Below, one piece after another: positions 7,848 through 16,909 of a stretch of DNA of 42,337 nucleotides (its first letter is position 1; each line of letters begins with the position of its first letter). The position numbers and the translations under genes are program-made. The notes under the pieces are model-generated. The model made no database searches and was not told the DNA's origin. It saw only the letters and a list, made by a program, of their open reading frames with translations. The stretch comes from Longimicrobiales bacterium. GTDB lineage: Bacteria; Gemmatimonadota; Gemmatimonadetes; Longimicrobiales; Gaopeijiaceae. The stretch is taken from contig JANQNV010000002.1 in NCBI GenBank assembly GCA_028279425.1, positions 1-42,337 on the forward strand, written 5' to 3'.

Positions 7848-9794
7848 ATGCCCGCTGCACCTCCCATTCTGCGATCGGCGTTGGCGGTCGGCGCCCTGAT
7901 CGGCGTCGGGGCCGGCTGCGGAGGCGCCACGGCCACGCCCGCAGTCCCTCCGCCGCCTTCGGTCACCGATCTCGTCGCCTCGCCGACCGACGCCGACACC
8001 GCGGCGCCTGCGGCGGATCGCGGGGCGTCCGCTGCTGCGCCACGTCGTCGGTGGGTGCTCGAGACCGGGCCGCGCCCCTGGATGACCACCGCCGCGAGCT
8101 CGGGTGACTGGGCCGAGCGAACGATGCGGTCCATGAGCCTGCGCGAGCGTGTGGGCCAGATGGTGATGCCCTTCGTTCTCGGAGACTACGCCCCGGAGGG
8201 TTCGGCCGGTCGCGATCGGATCGTCGAGATGATCGAGGAGCACGAGGTGGGTGGGCTCATCGTGTCGGTGGGGTCACCGGCCGACGTCGCGTTGAAGCTG
8301 AACGACTTCCAGAGCCGCTCTCGTCTGCCACTCCTCGTGGGGGCAGATATGGAGACCGGCGCAGGCTTTCGGTTGCGAGGGGCCGTCTATCTTCCGAGCA
8401 ACATTCCGCTGGGCGGGGCGACGAACTTCCCCCCGCCCATGGCGGTGGGCGCGACGGGCGATGCTCGGCTGGCGTACGAGATGGGTCGGATCACCGCGCT
8501 CGAGTCTCGCGCAGTGGGGGTGCACGTACCCTTTGCTCCCGTCCTCGATGTGAACTCCAACCCCGACAACCCGATCATCAACACCCGCTCGTTCGGGGAG
8601 TCTCCCGCCGAGGTCGCTCGGCTCGGCTCGGCCTTCATTCGGGGGCTACAGGAACACGGGGCGATCGCGACGGCCAAACACTTCCCCGGGCACGGGGACA
8701 CCGAGACGGATTCGCATCTCGCGCTTCCGGTGATCCGGTCGCCCCTGGAACGCCTCGACTCGGTCGAACTCGTGCCGTTTCGTGCGGCGGTCGACGCCGG
8801 TGTCGGGGCGATCATGACGGCCCACATCGCGGTCCCCGCGCTGAACGACGGCTCCGAGGTGCCGGCCACCCTCGCCCCCTCGGTGCTGACGGATCTCCTG
8901 CGCGACGACATGGGCTTCGAGGGTCTGGTGTTCACCGACGCGATGGATATGGCGGCCATCGACCGACGGTATCCCCGTGGTGAAGCGTCGGTCCGTGCGG
9001 TGCTCGCCGGGGCCGACATGGTGCTGATGCCCCCTGTGGTCGGGGAGGCCGTCGACGGTATCGTCGCTGCCGTGCTCGACGGCCGGATACCGGAAGAGCG
9101 GATCGACCGCTCGGTGCTCAAGATCCTGCGCGCGAAGCAGACTCTGGGACTGCCGCGCCGTCGCACCGTCGATCTGGCCGAAGTCCCACGGGTGGTGGGA
9201 ATCCCCGAGCACGAGTCGGTCGCCGACGAGGTGGCCCGTCGCGCAGTTACCCTGTTGCGCAACGAGGGCGACCTCCTTCCGCTGCTCGGGACGCGCTCGG
9301 CTCGGGTCCTCTCGATCTCGCTCCGGCGCTCCTCGGACCTGCAGGCAGGGCGGGTGTTCGATGGCGCGTTGAGATCGCGGTATCCGGGCTTGAACGCTGC
9401 CGCCGTGGACCGGAACACACGGTCGGAGGTGTTCGACGGGCTGCTGCGTCAGGCCCGGCGATCGAACCTGGTCGTGGTGTCGCTCTACGTGAATTGGACC
9501 TCGAGTTCGGCCGACGAGCCTCTGTCGCCCGAAACCGTCGAGTTCATCGAGGGGCTGGCCGAGGCCGACATCCCCCACGTCGTGGTGTCGTTCGGCAATC
9601 CCTACCTGCTGAGGGAGATCCCCTCGACCCGGGCCTACATGTTGGCGTGGAGTGGCTCCGAGGCGAGCCAACGGGCGGCGGCGGAGGCCCTCTTCGGCCA
9701 GGTCCCCCTGACCGGGCAGACACCGATCCAGCTCCCTCCGTTCTTCTCGATCGGCGACGGACTCAGCCCGGCGCCGCTCGAGGGAGGACGGTAG
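7848..9794 (+). CDS. nagZ: NagZ-like GH3 beta-N-acetylhexosaminidase lipoprotein
   Basis: Glycoside hydrolase family 3 enzyme expected to cleave GlcNAc from GlcNAc-MurNAc muropeptides. The ATG at 7848 gives 648 residues with a lipoprotein signal ending GVGAGC (Cys24); an in-frame ATG 45 bases upstream is less likely. The NagZ signature KHFPGHGDTETDSH is present at residues 277-290, including the catalytic Asp288-His290 dyad typical of NagZ. The likely nucleophile is Asp364 in VFTDAMDM. Beyond about residue 430 there is a second alpha/beta domain (GH3 C-terminal type), so this is the long two-domain form as in B. subtilis rather than the short E. coli form. Its stop directly abuts the GTG of the next gene, indicating an operon. 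The lipid anchor implies action outside the cytoplasm. Confidence 0.92.
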   Translation: MPAAPPILRSALAVGALIGVGAGCGGATATPAVPPPPSVTDLVASPTDADTAAPAADRGASAAAPRRRWVLETGPRPWMTTAASSGDWAERTMRSMSLRERVGQMVMPFVLGDYAPEGSAGRDRIVEMIEEHEVGGLIVSVGSPADVALKLNDFQSRSRLPLLVGADMETGAGFRLRGAVYLPSNIPLGGATNFPPPMAVGATGDARLAYEMGRITALESRAVGVHVPFAPVLDVNSNPDNPIINTRSFGESPAEVARLGSAFIRGLQEHGAIATAKHFPGHGDTETDSHLALPVIRSPLERLDSVELVPFRAAVDAGVGAIMTAHIAVPALNDGSEVPATLAPSVLTDLLRDDMGFEGLVFTDAMDMAAIDRRYPRGEASVRAVLAGADMVLMPPVVGEAVDGIVAAVLDGRIPEERIDRSVLKILRAKQTLGLPRRRTVDLAEVPRVVGIPEHESVADEVARRAVTLLRNEGDLLPLLGTRSARVLSISLRRSSDLQAGRVFDGALRSRYPGLNAAAVDRNTRSEVFDGLLRQARRSNLVVVSLYVNWTSSSADEPLSPETVEFIEGLAEADIPHVVVSFGNPYLLREIPSTRAYMLAWSGSEASQRAAAEALFGQVPLTGQTPIQLPPFFSIGDGLSPAPLEGGR

Positions 9795-11099
9795 GTGGGC
9801 CGTGGTATCGCCCCTCTCGCTGTGGCCCTCCTCGCGGTGGTCGGATGCGCCGACCCGGGACCCGCGCAGGATCGGTCCGTAGTCGATCCAGCCTCCGCCT
9901 CCGGGGCGTCTGCTCCGGGTGAGATCGATCCGGCTGAAGTGGCGATGGATCCGGGCCTGCTCGCCGAGGCCGACCAGGCGATCCTCTCCGCCATCGCCGA
10001 CTCTGCCTTCCCAGGCGCCGCACTCGCCATCGGTCGGCACGGGCGGCTGGTCCGACTGCGTGGCTACGGTGCGCTCGATTGGGTGGATCGCGCCCCCGCT
10101 GGCCCGGAGTCGATCTACGACCTGGCCAGCCTCACGAAGGTGATCGGCACGACGACGGCGGTGATGGTGTTGCTCGACGAGGGGCGGCTGTCGCTCGAGG
10201 ATCGCGTGGTCGATCATCTCGAGGGGTGGGCCGAGGGCGATCCGCGCAAGGAGACGGTCACGGTGCGACAACTCCTGTTGCATCGGGCCGGCCTGCCCGC
10301 TTTCCGGCGTTGGTTCCTGGAGATCGAAGGCCGGGAGGCCTATCGCGCGGCCATCGATCGAGAGCCTCTCGAGTACGAACCGGGGGCGCAGACGGTGTAC
10401 TCCGACATCGGTGTGATGACGGTCGCGCTGGTCGTCGAGCACATCGTGGGTGAGCCGCTCGACGCGTTCCTCCGCCGTGCCGTGTTCGACCCCCTCGGGA
10501 TGGCCGATACGGGATTCCTGCCGCCGGACTCGGAGATCGCTCGGATCGCTCCCACCGAGTTGGACACGCTCTGGCGAGGCGAGCTCGTGCGGGGGCGCGT
10601 GCACGACGAAAATGCCGATGCCTTCGGTGGGGTGGCCGGGCATGCCGGGCTGTTTTCGACCGCCGCGGATCTCGCGGTGTTCGCCGAGCTCATGTTGGGC
10701 GGCGGGGTCGTATCGGCGTGCGACGCCGACACCGCAGAAGGCCGCCCCTGCCCTCGGTCTCGCGAAGCCGAGATCCGGCTCTTTCGAGCGTCGATCGCGA
10801 CCGAGTTCACGACCCGGGCCGACACCGCGTCGTCGCGCGCGCTCGGGTGGGACACGCCGTCCGGTCGGTCGTCGGCCGGTGACTTCTTCTCGGCGTCGTC
10901 GTTCGGGCACACCGGGTTCACCGGGACCAGTATCTGGCTCGATCCGGGTCGTGACCTGTTCGTCGTCCTGCTCACGAATCGCGTGAACCCGACACGAGAC
11001 AACGGTCGCCACGTGCCGCTCCGGCGGCAGCTGCACGACCTGGCGGCTCGGGCCGTCCTCGACGTGCCGAGCACTCCCAGGGCCGACCGGCCGCGATGA
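9795..11099 (+). CDS. Serine hydrolase, class C beta-lactamase fold (AmiE/YbbE-like)
   Basis: A 434-residue exported serine hydrolase. The GTG start immediately follows the nagZ stop and gives a lipoprotein signal ending AVVGC (Cys18). Active-site motifs of the beta-lactamase/DD-peptidase fold are visible: SLTK with Ser112 and Lys115, YSD at residues 202-204 in place of YxN, and HTG at 372-374 in place of KTG. In B. subtilis the neighbour of nagZ and namZ is AmiE (YbbE), an amidase of this fold that removes peptide from MurNAc. The same job is inferred here from context; an esterase or DD-peptidase is not excluded by sequence alone. The stop overlaps the start of the symporter gene by four bases (ATGA), suggesting translational coupling. 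Confidence 0.8.
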   Translation: MGRGIAPLAVALLAVVGCADPGPAQDRSVVDPASASGASAPGEIDPAEVAMDPGLLAEADQAILSAIADSAFPGAALAIGRHGRLVRLRGYGALDWVDRAPAGPESIYDLASLTKVIGTTTAVMVLLDEGRLSLEDRVVDHLEGWAEGDPRKETVTVRQLLLHRAGLPAFRRWFLEIEGREAYRAAIDREPLEYEPGAQTVYSDIGVMTVALVVEHIVGEPLDAFLRRAVFDPLGMADTGFLPPDSEIARIAPTELDTLWRGELVRGRVHDENADAFGGVAGHAGLFSTAADLAVFAELMLGGGVVSACDADTAEGRPCPRSREAEIRLFRASIATEFTTRADTASSRALGWDTPSGRSSAGDFFSASSFGHTGFTGTSIWLDPGRDLFVVLLTNRVNPTRDNGRHVPLRRQLHDLAARAVLDVPSTPRADRPR

Positions 11100-12535
11100 G
11101 ACCCCTCGACCTCGCGGTGCTGGTTGGATACCTCGGCGCTGTGACGGTGTGGGGTGCCTGGCTCGGTCGCGGGCAGGCGGGGGCGCGCGACTACTTCCTC
11201 GGAAGCCGAAACCTTCCCTGGTGGGCCGTCATGTTGTCGGTGGTCGCCACGGAGACGAGCACGCTCACCTTCCTCTCGATCCCGGGCGTGTCGTATCTGG
11301 GGACGCTCGCCTTCTTGCAGGTCACGTTCGGCTATCTCGTGGGGCGCGTGGTGGTCGCCGCGCTGCTGTTGCCGGCCTACCGGCGCGGCGACCTGTCGAC
11401 GGCCTACGAGCTGCTCGAGGCGCGGTTCGGAAGCGGGATTCGGCGCCTGACGTCGGTCGTCTTCATGGTGACGCGACTGCTCGCCGACTCGGTGCGGCTG
11501 TTCGCAACGGCCATTCCCCTCGCGTTGCTCACGGGATGGAGCTTCCCCATCTCGGTCGGGGTCATCGGTGCACTGACCGTGGTCTACACGTACTTCGGTG
11601 GCATCAAGGCGGTGGTGTGGATCGACGCGGTGCAGATGGGGCTCTATCTGCTCGGGGCGGTCGTCGCCGCCGTGGTGTTGCAGGGGCTGGTTCCTGGCGG
11701 GTGGAGCGAGATCCTGACGCAGGCCGCGAGTGCCGGCAAGCTCCAGGTCTTCGACACGGCGCTGGACCTCGGCGTGGCGTATACGGTCTGGGCGGGGGTG
11801 CTCGGTGGTGCGTTCCTGAGTATGGCGTCGCACGGCGCGGACCAACTGATCGTTCAGCGCCTGCTGACCTGCCGCGACGTCCGGGCCAGCCAGCGGGCGC
11901 TGGTCGGCTCGGGTGTGTTGGTCGTCGCGCAGTTCGCCGTCTTCCTCCTCGTCGGGCTGGGTCTGTGGAGCTTCTACGGCGGGCGCACCTTCGACGCCTC
12001 CGACGAGATTTTCGCGCGGTTCATCGTCGAGGAGCTCCCTGTGGGGGTGACCGGTCTGCTGATCGCGGGTGTACTCGCCGCGGCGATGTCGTCGCTCTCG
12101 TCGTCGATCAACGCCCTGGCCTCGGCGAGCGCCTACGACCTCTGGGCGCCGCTCGCCGATGCCCGTGACGACGATCGGAGAATCCTCGTCGCGGGTCGCT
12201 GGTTCACGTTGCTGTGGGCCGTGCTTCTGGTCGGCGGCGCCCTCGTGTTTCTGGAGATCGGCGAAGGGGCGGCGGCCGTCGAGGTGGCGCTGGGGATCGC
12301 GTCGCTCGTTTATGGCGGATTGCTCGGAGCCTTCGCGCTCGGACGCTTCTCGACCAGGGCCGACGCACGCAGTGTGGCGCTCGGCATGCTGGCAGGCATC
12401 GGGGTCATCACGTGGTTGTGGGTCTTCCACCGCACGGCGGTCGCCTGGCCTTGGTATGTGTTGCTCGGCACGTCGATCACATCGGGAGTGGGCTGGCTGG
12501 CGGGGCGGGGTCGCGGTTCGGCCACGGATCGGTAA
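11096..12535 (+). CDS. Sodium:solute symporter (SSS/SLC5 family)
   Basis: A 479-residue integral membrane transporter with about 13 hydrophobic segments, starting in a four-base overlap with the hydrolase gene. Family features include the DYFLGSRNLPWWAVMLSVVATETSTLTFL block near residues 37-65, typical of SSS transporters, the TYFGGIKAVVWIDAVQ segment, and ALxxSMASHGADQ followed by the late SSSINALASASAYDLW helix. SSS members couple Na+ influx to uptake of sugars, amino acids or sialic acid. As the last gene of a NagZ/hydrolase unit, it plausibly imports released GlcNAc, MurNAc or small muropeptide products in place of the PTS transporter MurP of Bacillus. The substrate is an inference from neighbourhood. 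Confidence 0.85.
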   Translation: MRPLDLAVLVGYLGAVTVWGAWLGRGQAGARDYFLGSRNLPWWAVMLSVVATETSTLTFLSIPGVSYLGTLAFLQVTFGYLVGRVVVAALLLPAYRRGDLSTAYELLEARFGSGIRRLTSVVFMVTRLLADSVRLFATAIPLALLTGWSFPISVGVIGALTVVYTYFGGIKAVVWIDAVQMGLYLLGAVVAAVVLQGLVPGGWSEILTQAASAGKLQVFDTALDLGVAYTVWAGVLGGAFLSMASHGADQLIVQRLLTCRDVRASQRALVGSGVLVVAQFAVFLLVGLGLWSFYGGRTFDASDEIFARFIVEELPVGVTGLLIAGVLAAAMSSLSSSINALASASAYDLWAPLADARDDDRRILVAGRWFTLLWAVLLVGGALVFLEIGEGAAAVEVALGIASLVYGGLLGAFALGRFSTRADARSVALGMLAGIGVITWLWVFHRTAVAWPWYVLLGTSITSGVGWLAGRGRGSATDR

Positions 12536-12626
12536 AGGTCGGAGAGCACCGCTTTCCCGCCCGAAGTGGCGTCCCGTAGCTTCGAGATGACTCGTTCCAG
12601 TCCCTGGCTCCGTCCTCGGAGGGCTC

Positions 12627-14114
12627 ATGCCGTCTCGCCGCTCCTTCCTTCGCTCGCTCGGGGTGCTCGCCTCGGGCTCGATGCTTCGCCCCGCCCAGGT
12701 CCTGGCCGACCCCTACGGCGCCCTGGTGCGCCCGGCGGAGACGCGTCCCGTCCGGATCCGTGGAATCGTGCGGGCCGACGATGGCCGCGCCCTGGGTGGC
12801 GTCGGCGTGAGCGACGGATTCGACGTGGTGGAGACGGGGTCGGATGGTCGCTTCGAGTTGGTTTCCAGGTTCGAGCGGGGCTTCGTGCACGTGTCGGCCC
12901 CGGCCGGATTCGAGATCCCCCGCGGCGGCGATGGTACGGCGCGGCTGTTCCGGCCGATCCTCGCCGCACAGGGAGGCGAGATGGAGGCCACCTTCGAGCT
13001 GGCTCGCCTCCCCGATTCCGACCCTCGTCACGCCGCGTTGATGCTGCCGGACATCCAGACCGAGGATGCCTACGAGATGCAGCGCTTCATCGACGAAACC
13101 GTACCGGATCTGCGGGACACCATCCAGACGCTACCCTCCGATGTGGTCGGAATCTCCTGCGGCGACATCCTGTTCGACGATCTTTCGATGTACCCCGACT
13201 ACATCGGGGGGGTGGCCCGGACCGGGGTGCCCTTCTTCCAGTGCGTCGGCAACCACGACCTCGACTTCGATGGCGCCTCCGACGAGGCCAGCACCGAGAC
13301 CTTCTCGCGCCACTTCGGCCCCAGGTACTATTCGTTCGACCGGGGCCAGGTGCACTACGTCGTGCTCGACGACGTGCTTTGGCACGGCGGGGGATACATC
13401 GGCTACCTCGGGTACGAACAACTGCACTGGCTCGAGGCCGATCTCGCGCGTGTCGAGCCGGGCTCTCCGGTGATCGTGGCCACGCACATACCCGTCGTGG
13501 GAAGCCGACACCTCCGCGAGGGCGAGCGGCGCCCGGGCCCCTCGGTGTCGATCAACAATCGCGAGGTTCTCTACCGTCTGCTCGAGCCCTTCGATGCCCA
13601 CGTCGTCTCGGGCCACACGCACGAGAACGACCACATCTGGGCCGATGGCGTGCACGAACACGTGAGTGGGACCGTGTGCGGGGCGTGGTGGTCGGGCGAC
13701 ATCTGCGCCGACGGTACCCCCAACGGCTACTCGGTCTACGAGGTGTCGGGCACCGAGGTCACCTGGCGCTACAAGGCGACGGGCGCGCCGGCCGACCACC
13801 AGATGCGTCTGTACCCTCGCGGGAGCGATCGGCGGGCGCCGCACGAAATCGTGGCCAACGTGTGGGACGCCGACGACGCGTGGACCGTGGTGTGGTACGA
13901 GGGGGCGGATCGCCGCGGGTCCATGGCGCGGCGCCTGGGATTCGATCCTCGAAGTGTGGCGGAGCACACCGGGGACGATCTGCCGACCCATCGGCCCTGG
14001 GTCGATCCGTATCCGACCTACCACCTGTACTACGCCCCCGTCGAGGCCGACCACGGCCCGATCCGCGTCGAGGCGACCGATCGCTTCGGTCGCGTCTACA
14101 CCTCGTCGCTGTAG
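12627..14114 (+). CDS. Tat-exported calcineurin-like phosphoesterase
   Basis: A 495-residue metallophosphoesterase. The N-terminus SRRSFLRS followed by a hydrophobic stretch is a twin-arginine signal, so the protein is probably exported folded with its metals; CGGAGGG lies just before the ATG. Residues about 35-125 form a carboxypeptidase-regulatory-like beta domain. The catalytic core follows with LPDIQ (Asp142), SCGDILFDD, GNHD (208-211), ATHIPV (His287) and GHTH (329-332). A C-terminal beta domain completes the architecture seen in phosphoesterases with calcineurin-like C-terminal domains. The first motif has Gln where many relatives carry His (DxH). Substrate unknown. It is convergent with dapD, with only seven bases between stops. 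Confidence 0.85.
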   Translation: MPSRRSFLRSLGVLASGSMLRPAQVLADPYGALVRPAETRPVRIRGIVRADDGRALGGVGVSDGFDVVETGSDGRFELVSRFERGFVHVSAPAGFEIPRGGDGTARLFRPILAAQGGEMEATFELARLPDSDPRHAALMLPDIQTEDAYEMQRFIDETVPDLRDTIQTLPSDVVGISCGDILFDDLSMYPDYIGGVARTGVPFFQCVGNHDLDFDGASDEASTETFSRHFGPRYYSFDRGQVHYVVLDDVLWHGGGYIGYLGYEQLHWLEADLARVEPGSPVIVATHIPVVGSRHLREGERRPGPSVSINNREVLYRLLEPFDAHVVSGHTHENDHIWADGVHEHVSGTVCGAWWSGDICADGTPNGYSVYEVSGTEVTWRYKATGAPADHQMRLYPRGSDRRAPHEIVANVWDADDAWTVVWYEGADRRGSMARRLGFDPRSVAEHTGDDLPTHRPWVDPYPTYHLYYAPVEADHGPIRVEATDRFGRVYTSSL

Positions 14115-14121
14115 ACGCCTT

Positions 14122-15021
14122 CTAGCGCAGCGCCCCCTCGAGCGCCGTGGCTGCATCAGTGCTCTCGTCGCGGTACTTCACGATGACCGGTGTGTAGAGT
14201 TGGAGCCCGCGCCGGGCCGCGAAATCGCCCGATGCGGGGCGTGCACCCGGCACGACGACGGCTCCTTCGGGGATCGTGAGTGGTTCGTCGGGACCCGCGC
14301 GGAGCACCGACTCGCGCACGAGGTCGTAGACGGCGGTCGAAGCGGTCAGTTGGACGCCCGTCGCGAGCACGGCGCGACGCCCCACCAACGTGCCCTCGAA
14401 TACGCCGCAGTTGGCGCCGACCATCACGTCGTCTTCGATCACGACGGGCCGAAGGCCCACGGGCTCGAGGACTCCGCCGAGTTGGGCCCCGGCCGAGAGG
14501 TGCACCCGCTTCCCGACCTGGGCGCAGGAGCCGACCAGGGCGTGGGAGTCGATCATCGCTCCTTGGTCGACGAAGGCGCCGACGTTGACGTAGGCCGGGG
14601 GCATGATGACGACTCCCCTGGCGAGGTGCGCGCCGGCGCGCACCGACGAGCCGCCCGGCACGATCCGGACCCCCTCGCCGGGCCCGTCCGTGGCTCGAAG
14701 AGGGAGGGTGTCGCGGTCGGCGAAGACGAAGGCGGAACCCCCGAAAGACGGGTTGGGAATCGGCGGGGCCGCCTCGAAGGTGCGCGTCTCTCCGACCCGG
14801 AAGGCGAGCAGGATGCCCTGCTTCACCCAGGGCACCGCGGCCCAGCGGCCGTCGACCCGCTCCGCGGCGCGCACGGCTCCGCCTCCGAGGGCCTCGAGCA
14901 GTCGTGCCACGACGTGGCGACCGTGCTCGCGATCGAGGTCGGGGCCGGTGGACGACAACTCGAGGACGTCGGTACGGAGGGCTTCGAGTTCGGGGGGGAG
15001 GGCAGAGATGGCGGGGCTCAT
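14122..15021 (-). CDS. dapD: Tetrahydrodipicolinate N-succinyltransferase (DapD)
   Basis: Left-handed beta-helix acyltransferase of 299 residues that transfers succinyl from succinyl-CoA to tetrahydrodipicolinate, the entry to the succinylase branch of diaminopimelate/lysine synthesis. After an alpha-helical N-terminal domain the hexapeptide region runs from about residue 120 to 260, with DapD blocks [47 protein letters not shown] and [14 protein letters not shown], then [17 protein letters not shown]. Length is close to the longer DapD forms. It is the last gene of the minus-strand asd-lysC-dapB-dapA-dapD run, 10 bases after dapA. Its presence indicates succinylated rather than acetylated intermediates; dapC and dapE are not in the window. 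Confidence 0.93.
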   Translation of the reverse strand: MSPAISALPPELEALRTDVLELSSTGPDLDREHGRHVVARLLEALGGGAVRAAERVDGRWAAVPWVKQGILLAFRVGETRTFEAAPPIPNPSFGGSAFVFADRDTLPLRATDGPGEGVRIVPGGSSVRAGAHLARGVVIMPPAYVNVGAFVDQGAMIDSHALVGSCAQVGKRVHLSAGAQLGGVLEPVGLRPVVIEDDVMVGANCGVFEGTLVGRRAVLATGVQLTASTAVYDLVRESVLRAGPDEPLTIPEGAVVVPGARPASGDFAARRGLQLYTPVIVKYRDESTDAATALEGALR

Positions 15022-15031
15022 GTGCGGGAAC

Positions 15032-16093
15032 TCACGGCGTAGGGGGGACGAAGGGTTCGATCAAGCCGGCCGACTCGAGCGCCGTGCGAAGTCGCGTCCG
15101 ATTCTCGTCGCGGGCCCCCAGTCGTCGGAGCGGGAGCCGAAACTGGGCCGGCGCTCGCCCCATCAGCTCGAGAGCGGTCTTCACCGGAATCGGGTTGGTG
15201 GTCAGGAAGTTGGCCCGCATCAAGGGGAGCAGTTGGGCGTGGAGACGACGCGCCTCGGCCCAGTCGTCGGCGGCTGTGGCCTCGAAGAGGTCGGTCATGG
15301 GGCCCGGAGCCTCGTTGGCCACGACCGAGATCACGCCGTCGCCGCCCAGCGCGAGGAGGGGGAGGGCGATTTCGTCGTCTCCCGCCAGCACCGTGAAGCC
15401 CTCGGGACGCGACGCCAGGAGGGTCGTGATCTGGCGGATGCTGCCCGAGGCCTCCTTCACACCGACCACGCCGGGTACGGCCTCTGCGATCCGCAGGATG
15501 TCGAGAGGGGCGACGTTGGCGCCCGTGCGACTCGGCACGTTGTACAGGATGACGGGCAGGCCGCTCGCCGAATGCACCGCAGCGTAGTGTTCGATCAAAC
15601 CCTCCAGGGGGGGCTTGTTGTAATAGGGTGTGACGGTGAGGAGCCCATCCGCTCCCGCCTGGGCGGCTGCGGCCGCGAGCGACGCGACCACGGCGGTTTC
15701 GTTGCCGCCGGCACCCGCCAACACCGGCACCCGCCCGTCGGCGATCTCGACGCAGCAGGCGATGATCTCCTTCTGTTCGTCCGGGCTCAGTGTGGCGCTT
15801 TCGCCGGTCGTCCCACAGGGCACGAGCATGTGGACGCCGGCGTGAAGCACCCACGCCGCGTGGTCGGCCAGCGCGTAGAGATCGATCGAGCCATCGGCCT
15901 GCATGGGTGTGACGAGGGCGGGTCCGACGCCCCGGAACTGCGCCCCAGGCGGCTGCGGCTCCGACCCGGGCTCGGACACGTGGGCACCCGACACGTCGCC
16001 ACCGGGCGGATCGTCGCCGAGCGGAGTGCCGGGTGCGCCGGAATCCGGGGGGCGGTTCTCTTCGATGGGTCCTGGAGGTGTGGTGTCGGCCAT
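15032..16093 (-). CDS. dapA: 4-hydroxy-tetrahydrodipicolinate synthase with N-terminal extension
   Basis: Class I aldolase condensing pyruvate with aspartate semialdehyde. The (beta/alpha)8 core starts near residue 55 and shows GTTGE (94-98), [16 protein letters not shown] (Tyr184) and the Schiff-base lysine in VGVKEASG (Lys213). The reading from the ATG at 16093 is 353 residues and carries about 52 extra N-terminal residues rich in Pro, Gly, Asp and Glu. No strong ribosome binding site decides the start, so a GTG near residue 39 could be the true start; otherwise the extension is a disordered tail. It lies between dapB and dapD in one operon. The DapA identity is strong because of context and motif match; a second family member sits at 26741-27640. 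Confidence 0.92.
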   Translation of the reverse strand: MADTTPPGPIEENRPPDSGAPGTPLGDDPPGGDVSGAHVSEPGSEPQPPGAQFRGVGPALVTPMQADGSIDLYALADHAAWVLHAGVHMLVPCGTTGESATLSPDEQKEIIACCVEIADGRVPVLAGAGGNETAVVASLAAAAAQAGADGLLTVTPYYNKPPLEGLIEHYAAVHSASGLPVILYNVPSRTGANVAPLDILRIAEAVPGVVGVKEASGSIRQITTLLASRPEGFTVLAGDDEIALPLLALGGDGVISVVANEAPGPMTDLFEATAADDWAEARRLHAQLLPLMRANFLTTNPIPVKTALELMGRAPAQFRLPLRRLGARDENRTRLRTALESAGLIEPFVPPTP

Positions 16094-16165
16094 GTTGGCT
16101 GGGGTGGGAGGTGGCTGCTCGAGGGAGTGGGCGGGAGGACCGCGCGACCGGATCGGTCCAGAGGG

Positions 16166-16909
16166 CTACGGCGAGGGATCGGGTCCGAAACGATCGTCGA
16201 GCCAATCGTCGAGGGTGTGCACGCCAGGTCGGCCGCGCACCCACGAGGCACCTTCGATCGCTCCCCGAGCGAAACCGCCTCGATCGCGCGCATCGTGGCG
16301 CAGCTCGATGCGGTCGTTCGGTCCCTCGAGGGCGATCACATGCGACCCGGGGATCTCTCCGCCACGAGCTACGGACACGTAGATCGTGCCCGGGTCGGGC
16401 GGACCGTCGGGGGGTGCCACCGCCCACCGGTGTTTTCGGTCGACGGAGGCGACGAGGTCGTCGGCGAGCGCACGGGCCGTCCCGGAGGGGTGGTCGATCT
16501 TGTGACGGTGGTGGGCCTCGTGGACGAGCACGTCGTAGTCGGGCAAGGCGTCGACGAGGCGGGCCGCGGTGCGCACGAGTCGGGCGAACACGGCCACCCC
16601 GAGGGAGAAGTTCGGGGCGGCGAGAAGTCCGGTCCCGGCTCCCTCGACCGCTGCACGGACGCGGGTCAGCTGATCGTACCACCCGGTGGTGCCGCTGGCG
16701 GCGTCGATCCCCGCCTGGGCGATCTGGATGAGGTTTCGCGGAGCCGCCTCCGGCACGCTGAATTCGATGGCGACGTCGGCCTCTCCGAGCGAGGTGGCGG
16801 TGATGGGGTCGTCGAGGTCGAGCCGGGCCACCACGTCGTGGCCCATCTCGCGGGCGAGGTGCTCGGTGGCACGGCCCATCCGGCCGTATCCGACGATGGC
16901 GATCTTCAT
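16166..16909 (-). CDS. dapB: 4-hydroxy-tetrahydrodipicolinate reductase (DapB)
   Basis: NAD(P)H-dependent reductase making tetrahydrodipicolinate, the product passed to DapD. The 247-residue protein has the N-terminal Rossmann motif VGYGRMGRA (6-14), a FSVPEA block (50-55), SGTTG near 72-76, and the diagnostic catalytic stretch EAHHRHKIDHPSGTA (131-145) with His133/His134 and Lys137. Length is slightly below the usual 250-275 residues. The ATG overlaps the lysC stop by four bases, which suggests translational coupling. Confidence 0.95.
   Translation of the reverse strand: MKIAIVGYGRMGRATEHLAREMGHDVVARLDLDDPITATSLGEADVAIEFSVPEAAPRNLIQIAQAGIDAASGTTGWYDQLTRVRAAVEGAGTGLLAAPNFSLGVAVFARLVRTAARLVDALPDYDVLVHEAHHRHKIDHPSGTARALADDLVASVDRKHRWAVAPPDGPPDPGTIYVSVARGGEIPGSHVIALEGPNDRIELRHDARDRGGFARGAIEGASWVRGRPGVHTLDDWLDDRFGPDPSP

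Noticed and set aside
8646-11036. Long antisense frame across nagZ and the hydrolase gene
   Set aside because: No family features, no start signal; NagZ and serine-hydrolase motifs on the plus strand are decisive.
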